Shown here one piece after another: positions 6,242 through 12,424 of a stretch of 13,288 bases of DNA. The DNA comes from JADHUC01 sp964617665 (lineage in GTDB: Bacteria; Planctomycetota; Planctomycetia; Pirellulales; Pirellulaceae). The notes beneath the pieces are model-generated. The model was given only the letters and a program-made list of their open reading frames with translations. It had not been told where the DNA came from and did no database searches. A program made the translations under genes and the position numbers. The stretch is from NCBI GenBank assembly GCA_964617665.1, contig CAZUAH010000382.1, positions 1 through 13,288 of the forward strand, written 5' to 3'. Each line of letters opens with the position of its first letter. Positions within the stretch are counted from its first letter, which is position 1.

Positions 6242-7038
6242 GAGCCAAGGACTCGGACCACGGTGTTCGCCAAACCGTAGATCGTGATCACGTCGCGTTC
6301 GTTACCAATGTTGAAGGATTCGCCAACGGCTTCCGGATGTACCATGCACAACAGCACGGCGTCTACCATGTCGTCCACGTAGCACCAGGCCCGGATCTGG
6401 CTGCCATCGCCGTGGATCTCCAGCGGTTCATTCCGCAGAGCCCGCTTGACGAACTTATGGATCGCTCCTTCGCCCACTTGTCCTGGACCATAAACATTGA
6501 AGGGCCGAACAACCGCGGTGGGCAGCCATTTCTCCTTGTAGTAGGCGATCGCCAAGTGTTCTTCTGCCAGCTTGCTTACGGCATAGGTCCAACGGGCCTC
6601 GCCCACAGATCCGGTAACGGCTTGATGGTTCTCGGTGGCCCGAAACGCTTGTTGGCCGAAGACTTCACTTGTGGAGAAGCACACCACTCGGTCGCATCGC
6701 GGCAGCTTCGAAGCGGCCTCGAGGACATTGGCCGAACCGACCATATTCACTCGCATTGTGAGCGTCGGGCTTTGGATCACTGTGTTGATGCCCGCAACAG
6801 CCGCGCAGTGGACCACAATGTCAGCCCCTTGCATCGCGCGTGCCAAATGCTCGGCGTCCAAGATGTCGCCTTCGATCAGCGTCAGGTTCTCGTGATCGGC
6901 GTACGGCTTGTCTTTCAGCGAGTCGCGCGACAGGTTGTCGTAGGCAATAACACGGTTGTCATCGATTAGTCGCCCGATCAGAGTCGAACCGATAAAACCA
7001 GCGCCACCTGTGATGAAGATACGTTTACCAGAAATCAT
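6242..7038 (-). CDS. NAD-dependent nucleotide-sugar epimerase/dehydratase (3' end lost in gap)
   Basis: This is an extended short-chain dehydrogenase/reductase acting on a nucleotide sugar; about 266 residues are visible. The NAD-binding motif TGGAGFIGS is at 10-18, Ser122-Thr123-Ser124 is in FSTSEVFG, and the catalytic YxxxK is Y152-K156 in WTYAVSKLAEEH. RPFNVYGPGQ (178-187) and the substrate-loop IHGDGSQIRAWCYVDD (208-223) are typical of the GalE/RmlB-like subgroup. The family is normally about 310-330 residues, so some 45-60 C-terminal residues are hidden in the gap. The open reading frame that appears to continue past the gap to 6049 is an artefact of reading through N. ATG at 7038 is followed by normal family sequence. 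The likely role is to form the 4-keto or epimerised sugar used by the aminotransferases; the exact substrate is unknown. Confidence 0.9.
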
Positions 7039-7048
7039 GGATAGACCC

Positions 7049-7170
7049 AGTTGTCAGTTGATCGTTGTCAGGTGTCGGAGGGTCGCGTTCCGGGATTCGG
7101 GTCGCGGGTGTTACCCGTCCGTCGCAACCCGTATCCCGCCACTCGTATCCCGTATCCCGTCACTCGTCAG
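7049..7170. repeat. Composite heptad array with convergent halves, overlapping the Wzt 3' end
   Basis: It begins with AGTTGTC/AGGTGTC-type units (7049-7077), then G-rich CGGGATT/CGGGTCG units (7091-7110), then flips to pyrimidine-rich ACCCGTA/TCCCGTA units (7113-7170). The halves can pair: CGGGATTCGGGT (7091-7102) with ACCCGTATCCCG (7127-7138) at 11 of 12 positions, and an inner CGGGT/ACCCG hairpin (7105-7117). The TAA stop of the Wzt gene (7113-7111) lies at the inner loop. It may act as a hairpin terminator or attenuator, which is inference. Confidence 0.85.
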
Positions 7171-8469
7171 ATTCCAGCGAGCCTGGGGGCGCACGTACCC
7201 ACGAACTTCGCCCCAGCGATAGTGTCGTCCATCGTCCTTGGGCATTCGCATTACATCAAACGAGATAGTGCGATCGACTCGGTCGATGAAGTAACCATTG
7301 TCGCGATATAGGCCGACGCCAACCCAGTATCGTCTGGGCAATAGAGATATGTCTAATTCTCCTTCCACCGTGTACGCACCCGAAGCGAGCGACACGGGCT
7401 GCTCGTCCAAGTCTCGGTGGGTGACATAGACCTGGGTGCCATCACCGCCGTGGATCGAGATTTCGAATTGTGCGTCGGTCACTTGTTCAAATACCTCGAA
7501 CCCGAAACGCACGCGACATGGTTGTCCGAGGAACAGCTCCGTGGTCGGTTCTCCGTCGGGCGTCAACAGTTGCACACGTTGGATTCGGGCTTCGCCGGTG
7601 CCAACTCGCTCGACATCATCCGGCAGCGTGCCATCCTCGGCCACATCCGCAGCTTGCTGTAAGTACTGATCAACTACGTCTGTCGCGGCGCCGTCGGCCA
7701 CAACACGCCCATGCTCCAGCAGGATCGCTCGTTGGCAGAGCTGGCGGATGGCACCCATGTTGTGGCTGACGAACAGGATTGTCCGCCCGCCTCGTCCTAC
7801 CGACTCCATTTTGCCAAGGCATTTCTTCTGAAAGGCGACATCTCCAACGGCCAGGACCTCGTCCACAATCAAGACTTCTGGCTCCAAGTGAGCCGCAACG
7901 GCAAATGCCAGACGCACGTACATGCCGCTGCTGTAGCGTTTGACAGGAGTGTCGATGAACCTGCCAATCTCCGAGAAGTCGACGATGTCGTCGTAGTTCT
8001 TCGCAATCTCGGCCTTGGACATGCCCAGAATCGTGCCGTTCAGGAAGATGTTTTCTCGCCCCGTCAGTTCCGGATGGAAACCTGTGCCAACTTCCAACAG
8101 ACTTCCCACGCGGCCGGCTATCGTTGCGCGTCCAGCCGTGGGTTTTGTCACGCGCGATAGGATTTTCAGCAGCGTGCTTTTTCCGGCGCCGTTTTTGCCG
8201 ATCACTCCGACGACTTCCCCCTGATGGACGTCCAAGGAAACGTCCCGAAGGGCCCAGAATTCGCTAGGCGAAGAAGGTGACGGGTTACAGGTGTCAGGTG
8301 TCAGTGGGGACTTGCCATTGCTTGAACGTCGGAATGGGGAAACCAGGGCGCGTTTCACGCGGTCCGTCATGCCGTTCACTAGCTCGCGGATCGAACCAGC
8401 GTGAGTAAGGCCCAGGCGGTACTTCTTGCCGAGACCTTCAATGCGAATTGCGATGTGGCTATCGGGCAT
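7111..8469 (-). CDS. wzt: Wzt-like ABC transporter ATPase with C-terminal glycan-binding domain
   Basis: The 452-residue cytoplasmic ATPase powers export of a lipid-linked polysaccharide together with an ABC-2 permease. Walker A GKNGAGKST (91-99), the signature YSSGMYVRL (179-187), Walker B LIVDEVLAVGD (200-210) and the switch His236 (SHNMGA) are intact. The nucleotide-binding domain is followed by a beta-rich Wzt_C-type domain (about 290-430) that in this family recognises the modified non-reducing end of the glycan. Two oddities are visible. Residues about 50-69 (SSNGKSPLTPDTCNPSPSSP) contain a heptad-encoded insertion just before the FWALRDVS strand. The last about 17 residues (after RPQARWNL) are also repeat-encoded. 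Both sit in loops or ends that should tolerate additions. The start is ATG at 8469. Its permease partner lies 2.4 kb upstream, separated by an aminotransferase and a broken Uma2 gene. Confidence 0.92.
   Translation of the reverse strand: MPDSHIAIRIEGLGKKYRLGLTHAGSIRELVNGMTDRVKRALVSPFRRSSNGKSPLTPDTCNPSPSSPSEFWALRDVSLDVHQGEVVGVIGKNGAGKSTLLKILSRVTKPTAGRATIAGRVGSLLEVGTGFHPELTGRENIFLNGTILGMSKAEIAKNYDDIVDFSEIGRFIDTPVKRYSSGMYVRLAFAVAAHLEPEVLIVDEVLAVGDVAFQKKCLGKMESVGRGGRTILFVSHNMGAIRQLCQRAILLEHGRVVADGAATDVVDQYLQQAADVAEDGTLPDDVERVGTGEARIQRVQLLTPDGEPTTELFLGQPCRVRFGFEVFEQVTDAQFEISIHGGDGTQVYVTHRDLDEQPVSLASGAYTVEGELDISLLPRRYWVGVGLYRDNGYFIDRVDRTISFDVMRMPKDDGRHYRWGEVRGYVRPQARWNLTSDGIRDTSGGIRVATDG
8279..8310. 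repeat. Heptad array inside the Wzt coding sequence
   Basis: The units GGGTTAC, AGGTGTC, AGGTGTC, AGTGGGG occur within the reading frame and encode the Pro/Ser/Thr-rich linker near residues 54-64 of Wzt. The classes are the same as in the neighbouring intergenic arrays. Confidence 0.75.
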
Positions 8470-8482
8470 GGAAGGGAAGAAT

Positions 8483-8776
8483 AGTTGTCAGTTCTCAGTG
8501 ATTAGTTGTCAGTTGTGAGACGCGGGTTGCGGGTCTCGGGATACAGGATGCGGGGCGCGCGATGCGCGTTGCGGAGCAGGACTTGGCCACCATCTCGCAT
8601 GGAGAGTGGTGAGTCAGGGGTCGAGAGACCAGATTCAGAAGTCGAGAGTCAAAAGTCAAGAGTCGAGGGCAAGAGTCAAGAGCGTAGAGTCGAGAGCAAG
8701 GCACTCGTGAGCTGTGAGCTTGGAGCAGGGAGCGACGAGCAAGAGCCGTTACTCGCATCCCGCATCGCGTTTCTCG
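8483..8776. repeat. Long composite heptad array of at least four classes
   Basis: In order: AGTTGTC/AGTTCTC units (8483-8518); CGGGTTG/CGGGTCT/CGGGATA units (about 8522-8575); GAGAGTC/AAAAGTC/AAGAGTC units (about 8622-8700); GAGCTTG/GAGCAGG units (about 8715-8735); and pyrimidine-leaning ACTCGCATCCCGCATC (about 8752-8770). It fills the whole space between the Uma2 stop and the Wzt start, leaving no room for a normal promoter or ribosome-binding site. Confidence 0.93.
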
Positions 8777-9330
8777 TCAAACGAGGATGTCGTCCGCGGA
8801 GAGTTGGAGTTGAGAAAAACTCAGCGGAGCTGGCAATTCCCCGGACAAAATCGTCTGGACATGATCGTAGCTGCCGGCTGTTGGACTCCGATGGACGAGG
8901 ATAGCTCCTTCGGACAGATCGACGAGCCAGACTTCCTGGATTCCCGCGTCGGCATACAGTGGTATCTTCACTTCGCGGTCAAACTGGCCCGAAATCTCCG
9001 CCACTTCCACGACCAGTAGGATATCGTCAGGACCGGGATGCGCCGAGGCGTAAAAATCGTCGCGCGGCCGCAGCAACGTCACGTCAGGTTCCGGCTCCGA
9101 GTGGCGACCGAGGGATATCGGATTCTGGACTCGTACGATGGCTGCCGCCCCCAAGAGACGGCCGAACAACTGGTTCAGCCGATCGACGCATGCCGCATGC
9201 CGATCGGTGACATCTGAACAATTTCCCCCTCGATCAACTCCACTCGATCATCTTCGGACAGAATCCCCGTACACGCCATCTGGTGATATTCGTCCACCGA
9301 AAACAGACGTCTAGAAATCTCAACCGTCAT
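8777..9330 (-). pseudogene. Uma2-family endonuclease-like gene, frameshifted
   Basis: Two frames together give a near-complete Uma2 protein (PD-(D/E)XK-like fold, common in planctomycetes and cyanobacteria). The first frame starts at ATG 9330 (MTVEISRRLFSVDEYHQM, then RVELIEGEIVQMSPIGMRHA) and hits TGA at 9177-9175 after 51 codons. The second resumes with DRLNQLFGRLLG and continues with QNPISLGRHSEPEPDV, VVEVAEISGQFDREVK and YADAGIQEVWLVDL to the stop at 8777. The break is at about 9182-9191. Family members typically read HAA-x-V-x-RL here, so the loss is best explained by a 7-nt deletion, though 1 or 4 nt would also restore frame. Catalytic-region residues downstream are intact, so the lesion may be recent or an assembly error. 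The TTG at 9169 is unlikely to be a real start because it would drop a third of the fold. Confidence 0.82.
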
Positions 9331-9590
9331 GGTTACGTGCTTTGTACATCATGGCAACGGATAGGGGACCTTTATCGTTCCTCTCATTCTAGCCGCATCG
9401 CAAAGAAGAGGGCAAGACATACGCATCCGAGTGAGGTAACTCGCAGCTGAGTTAACTCGTTTTTCTGGCGAACAAGTGCCCGCGAATTACGCGAATGGCC
9501 GCGGATTGGATTACGCGCATGACATGGAGGTGTCTGCAGATTCGTGTTCCTTCGCGTCATTCGCGGGCGCCATCTTCTTCTACCATGCTG
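9331..9590. other. Intergenic spacer with an inverted repeat
   Basis: I see no gene in this 260-bp stretch. It carries the inverted repeat at 9476-9570 and an AACTCG...GTTAACTCG motif (about 9437-9460). Unlike most other boundaries it has no obvious heptad array. Confidence 0.5.
9476..9570. repeat. Inverted repeat with 20-nt arms (CGCGAATNACGCGAA type)
   Basis: Arms 9476-9495 and 9551-9570 match as reverse complements at 18 of 20 positions, with a 55-nt loop. Each arm contains CGCGAAT and ACGCGAA units, so it is also short-repeat-like. It lies just downstream of the aminotransferase stop (9591) and could form a hairpin in its transcript. Confidence 0.65.
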
Positions 9591-10790
9591 TTACTTGGCA
9601 AAGAATGACGCAATCTGATCGACGACGTATTGGAGCTGGGCATCTGTCAGCTCGGGATAGATGGGCAAGGCGATCGTTTCCGCAGCGGCGGCTTCGCTTT
9701 CCGGCATGTCGCCCGCTTTGTAGCCAAGGTCCTGGAAGCACTCCTGGACGTGGGCCGGTACTGGATAGTAGATCTCGGTTCCGATGTTACCGTCCTTCAG
9801 GTATGTGCGCAGATCGTCCCGGGCCTCTTTAGCAACGCGGATGACGAATTGGTTGTAGATGTGGCGGGTTTCGAGTTTCGAGTTTCGAGTTTCGGGTTTC
9901 GGGTTGCTCGTTCCGAGTTGTGGAGCCTCGACCAAGCCACGGTCGAGTAGGCCGGAGTCGGCAAATAGTCCCCCGTAGCGTTTGGCGTTGGCTTGGCGGG
10001 CGGTGGTCCAATCGTCCAGATATTTCAGTTTGACACGTAGAATAGCGGCTTGCAGGGCGTCCAGGCGGAAGTTGCCGCCAACGATCTTATTGTAGTATTT
10101 GGGACGATACCCGTGATTGCGCAACAGCTTCACCTTATCCGCTAGTTCCGGATCGTTGGTTGTCACCATGCCGCCATCGCCAAACGCTCCGAGGTTCTTT
10201 GACGGGAAGAAGCTGAAACAGCCCAGGTCGCCTACCGAGCCGGCACGCCGGTCTTTGTACTCGGCGCCGATCGCTTGCGCTGCATCTTCGATCACGCGGA
10301 GTCCGTGTCGCTTGGCCAGGTCCACGATCGGATCCATGTCGGCCATTTGGCCGTACAAGTGGACGGGAATTATGGCCTTAGTGCGCTCGGTAATTGCCGC
10401 TTCGATCTGTGCCGGATCGATGTTGTACGAGATCGGGTCGATATCAACGAAAACCGGACGGGCGCCCAGGCGAGCGATTGCACCGACCGTTGCGAAGAAG
10501 GTGTAGGGTGTGGTAATCACCTCGTCACCTGGCTTCAAGTCGATGGCCATCAGAGAAATCAGCAACGCGTCGGTGCCCGATGACACGCCGATACCGTATT
10601 CGCATTGACTGTAGGTCGCGACTTCCTCTTCGAGCGATTCGACCTCGGGCCCGAGGATGAAACGCTGCGACGCCAGGACGCCCTGGATCGCGATCTCGAT
10701 TTCGTCGCGGATCGAGTCGAATTGTGCATGGAGGTCTAGCAGGGGAACGGAGGAGACTTCGCTCGACGTCGTTTGAGTTGTCGTGGTCAA
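9591..10790 (-). CDS. DegT-family sugar aminotransferase with heptad-encoded peptide insertion
   Basis: This is a PLP-dependent nucleotide-sugar aminotransferase of WbpE/WlbE or QdtB-like appearance. In numbering from the upstream TTG at 10817, SSGTDALLISL (79-89), IEDAAQAIGA (176-185) and CFSFFPSKNLGAFGDGG (200-216, Schiff-base Lys207) are visible. The core begins at VPLLDLHAQF. No ATG exists; two TTG codons compete. I prefer TTG at 10790 because GAGG (complement of 10799-10802) lies 8 nt upstream, while TTG at 10817 lies in repeat sequence without a Shine-Dalgarno. Residues about 303-318 (TSNPKPETRNSKLETR) interrupt the family sequence between EAPQL and HIYNQF. This insertion is encoded by a 7-bp tandem repeat read in frame. 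The rest of the fold is intact, so the enzyme may still work, with an extra surface loop. It probably aminates a keto sugar for the exported glycan. Confidence 0.92.
   Translation of the reverse strand: MTTTTQTTSSEVSSVPLLDLHAQFDSIRDEIEIAIQGVLASQRFILGPEVESLEEEVATYSQCEYGIGVSSGTDALLISLMAIDLKPGDEVITTPYTFFATVGAIARLGARPVFVDIDPISYNIDPAQIEAAITERTKAIIPVHLYGQMADMDPIVDLAKRHGLRVIEDAAQAIGAEYKDRRAGSVGDLGCFSFFPSKNLGAFGDGGMVTTNDPELADKVKLLRNHGYRPKYYNKIVGGNFRLDALQAAILRVKLKYLDDWTTARQANAKRYGGLFADSGLLDRGLVEAPQLGTSNPKPETRNSKLETRHIYNQFVIRVAKEARDDLRTYLKDGNIGTEIYYPVPAHVQECFQDLGYKAGDMPESEAAAAETIALPIYPELTDAQLQYVVDQIASFFAK
9863..9920. repeat. In-frame heptad array inside the aminotransferase gene
   Basis: The plus strand reads TTTCGAG three times, then TTTCGGG units and degenerate flanks; on the coding strand these are CCCGAAA, CCCGAAA, CTCGAAA, CTCGAAA, CTCGAAA. 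Because 3 x 7 nt equals seven codons, the product is a heptapeptide repeat, NPKPETR followed by NSKLETR. None of the three frames of this heptad contains a stop. Confidence 0.93.
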
Positions 10791-10801
10791 TGTATACGCC
10801 T

Positions 10802-10918
10802 CGGGTGTAAGAGCCAAGAATCAGGTATTGAGGGCTGAGAGTTAAGAGCCAAGAGCGGAGAACAGCGAGTTGGTACGTCCGAATGCCGACACCCGTAACC
10901 CGCAACCCGCAACCCGTA
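10802..10918. repeat. Composite heptad array between permease and aminotransferase
   Basis: It opens with CGGGTGT, passes through AAGAGCC/GAGGGCT/GAGAGTT units (10809-10860), and ends in ACACCCGTAACCCGCAACCC (10890-10909) plus a further ACCCG unit. The first and last units are reverse complements (CGGGTGT/ACACCCG). It ends at the permease stop codon and reaches the aminotransferase start region. Confidence 0.9.
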
Positions 10919-10921
10919 CCG

Positions 10922-11749
10922 CTATATAACGTCTGCAAAGGTGGCTTCCGCGCGTCGGAAATAGAAGAGACTGAATATTAGGAGCAGCACGGTTACAGAT
11001 AGCGAAATCAGCATCATTCGCCAGTCTGGATCAACTGTGCCAAGTATGCACCAGCGGAAACCGTCAATAATACCGACAAGCGGGTTCAGGCCGTACAGGA
11101 ATCGCCACTTCTCGGACACCATGCTGCTGGAGTACACGATCGGTGTCATCCACATCCAGACTTGCGTCAAAAACGGCACCACCTGACGCACATCGCGGTA
11201 CTTGACACTGATGGTTGTCATCAGGAGACCGACCGCCAAAGACGTGAGGATTACCGCGACGAGAAAGAGCGGGATGAGAGCCATTTTCCAGGTTGGCACG
11301 ACTTGGTACCAGGCCATCAGTATCAGCAGCAAGACGAACTGAATGGCAAAGTCGATCAAGCTAACCGCAACTTTTGACAAAGGCAGGACAAGCCGCGGGA
11401 AGTAAATCTTGGTCACCAGCGATTGGCTTGCCACCATGCTCTGGCTCGATGCCGTCAGGCAAGTGCTAAAGAACATCCAGGGGAGCAAGCCGGCGTAGTT
11501 GAAAATCGGGTATGGCGCCCCATCCGACGGCAGCTTGGCCATCTTGCCGAAGATCAAGGTGAAGACCAGCATGGAGACCACCGGTCGGATCACCGCCCAG
11601 CCGATACCGATCAGGCTCTGACGGTATCGCGACGAGAAATCTCGCCATACCAACAACGTGAGCAGATCCCGATATCGCCACAGTTCCCTCAGGCCGAGGG
11701 TAACCCAACCGCTTTGCGGTTCGATGATTGTAATTGACTTATCGGCCAT
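10922..11749 (-). CDS. wzm: Wzm-like ABC-2 type polysaccharide export permease
   Basis: This 275-residue integral membrane protein forms the channel of an O-antigen/teichoic-acid-type ABC exporter. The N-terminus (about 1-40) ends in LLVWRDFSSRYRQSLIGIGW, the usual amphipathic segment of the family. About six membrane segments follow: around 45-65 (VIRPVVSMLVFTLIFG), 80-95, 120-145, 150-175 (ALIPLFLVAVILTSLAVGLL), 190-210 (TQVWMWMTPIVYSS) and 245-265 (LISLSVTVLLLIFSLFYF). The PRLVLPLS and LNPLVGIIDGFR motifs are characteristic. The start is ATG at 11749 (MADKSI). A longer in-frame extension to 12001 runs through repeat sequence and the neighbouring gene and is rejected. No Shine-Dalgarno is visible because a heptad array abuts the start. 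The ATPase partner is at 7111-8469. Confidence 0.93.
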   Translation of the reverse strand: MADKSITIIEPQSGWVTLGLRELWRYRDLLTLLVWRDFSSRYRQSLIGIGWAVIRPVVSMLVFTLIFGKMAKLPSDGAPYPIFNYAGLLPWMFFSTCLTASSQSMVASQSLVTKIYFPRLVLPLSKVAVSLIDFAIQFVLLLILMAWYQVVPTWKMALIPLFLVAVILTSLAVGLLMTTISVKYRDVRQVVPFLTQVWMWMTPIVYSSSMVSEKWRFLYGLNPLVGIIDGFRWCILGTVDPDWRMMLISLSVTVLLLIFSLFYFRRAEATFADVI

Positions 11750-11750
11750 T

Positions 11751-11842
11751 GGAGCTTGGAGGTATGAGCTAGGAGCAGAGAGCTTGGTTCGTGGTGCTTG
11801 GTGCGTAGTTAACGAAGAACAAAGAACCAGGAACGAAGAACG
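11751..11842. repeat. Heptad array, GAGCTTG and GAAGAAC classes
   Basis: Units such as GAGCTTG, GAGCTAG, GAGCAGA (11753-11785) are followed by TTCGTGGTGCTTGGTGCGTA (11788-11807) and then GAAGAAC, AAAGAAC, CAGGAAC, GAAGAAC (about 11814-11841). The 22-mer at 11788-11809 recurs on the far side of the four-helix-bundle gene. Confidence 0.9.
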
Positions 11843-11855
11843 GATTTGTTCCGAA

Positions 11856-12227
11856 CTAACGTCGCGGATGTTGCTTAAGGTATTTGATGAACGCGCCAAT
11901 CTTCGAGCGAACGAGGGCCGTCTCCTGATACAATTCGTCGAATAGCGACCGGTCAAGATGCCTGCGGTCCAGAGCGCGATACAGCTGGCTTTGTACCTCA
12001 CTGCACGATCGCTGTGCGTAGCTCAGGAATCTGGCAAACTCAGCGTTCGAGCCTCCGTCGAAACCCTCTGTGATATTGTCCATGACCGAACCAGACGCCC
12101 GCCCTATCTGATCGCGAAGCGCGAAATCCTTGGCGAAGGAGCCAGACGTAGACGACTCGTGGATGCGACGACAAAGCTGCCGCGCCAATTGCCACGCTTC
12201 GATTTCTTCAAAGCGTTGGATGGACAT
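11856..12227 (-). CDS. S23/IVS-type four-helix-bundle protein
   Basis: The 123-residue protein belongs to the four-helix-bundle family first seen as the product of 23S rRNA intervening sequences and related in fold to Avd of diversity-generating retroelements. Typical blocks are FEEIEAWQLARQLCRRIHE (6-24), FALRDQIGRASGSVMDNITEGF (about 35-56), FARFLSYAQRSCSEVQSQL (about 63-82) and a C-terminal helix ending YLKQHPRR. ATG at 12227 is chosen because MSIQRFEEIEAW is the family N-terminus; the extension to 12272 is repeat-encoded. No reverse transcriptase or template repeat is near, so a retroelement role is not supported. It is bracketed by direct copies of a 22-mer within heptad arrays, hinting that gene plus repeats may move or be copied as a unit. 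Molecular function of the family is unclear; nucleic-acid binding is likely. Confidence 0.88.
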   Translation of the reverse strand: MSIQRFEEIEAWQLARQLCRRIHESSTSGSFAKDFALRDQIGRASGSVMDNITEGFDGGSNAEFARFLSYAQRSCSEVQSQLYRALDRRHLDRSLFDELYQETALVRSKIGAFIKYLKQHPRR

Positions 12228-12231
12228 CGGC

Positions 12232-12357
12232 GTTCGTGGTGCCTGGTTCGTAGTGCCTAGCGGTGAGACCAAAGAACAAGGAACAAAGCACGAGGAACGA
12301 GGAACTGTCTGGTGCTTAGAGCCGGGTTACGGGATGCGGGATACGAGGTGCGGGAAG
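12232..12357. repeat. Composite heptad array upstream of the four-helix-bundle gene
   Basis: TTCGTGGTGCCTGGTTCGTA (12233-12252) matches the array on the other side of the gene at 20 of 22 positions over the full 22-mer. It is followed by AAAGAAC, AAGGAAC, AAAGCAC, GAGGAAC, GAGGAAC (12271-12306) and then CGGGTTA, CGGGATG, CGGGATA, CGAGGTG (12323-12352). It ends before a short non-repeat spacer reaching the DUF5615 stop at 12425. Confidence 0.92.
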
Positions 12358-12424
12358 GTCAACAGTAGACGGTCAGACGAAAGCAAATCGCAAATCCGAA
12401 ATTCCGTTGGCTCCACGCTGCAAC

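Noticed and set aside
6049..6280. Continuation of the epimerase reading frame through the N block to 6049
   Set aside because: The 100-N gap is of unknown length, and the residues after it (ending NVIKGGRGG) do not resemble an epimerase C-terminus; they overlap the antitoxin promoter and Shine-Dalgarno.
5956..6969. 337-residue plus-strand ORF across the gap
   Set aside because: It runs antisense to the epimerase and antitoxin genes and is held open by the N block.
11750..12001. N-terminal extension of the permease, or a fusion with the four-helix-bundle gene
   Set aside because: The extension is encoded by heptad repeats and an out-of-frame part of the neighbouring gene; the family N-terminus begins at the ATG at 11749.
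11856..12227. Diversity-generating retroelement (Avd-like protein)
   Set aside because: No reverse transcriptase, template repeat or variable repeat is visible; only the fold family is shared.
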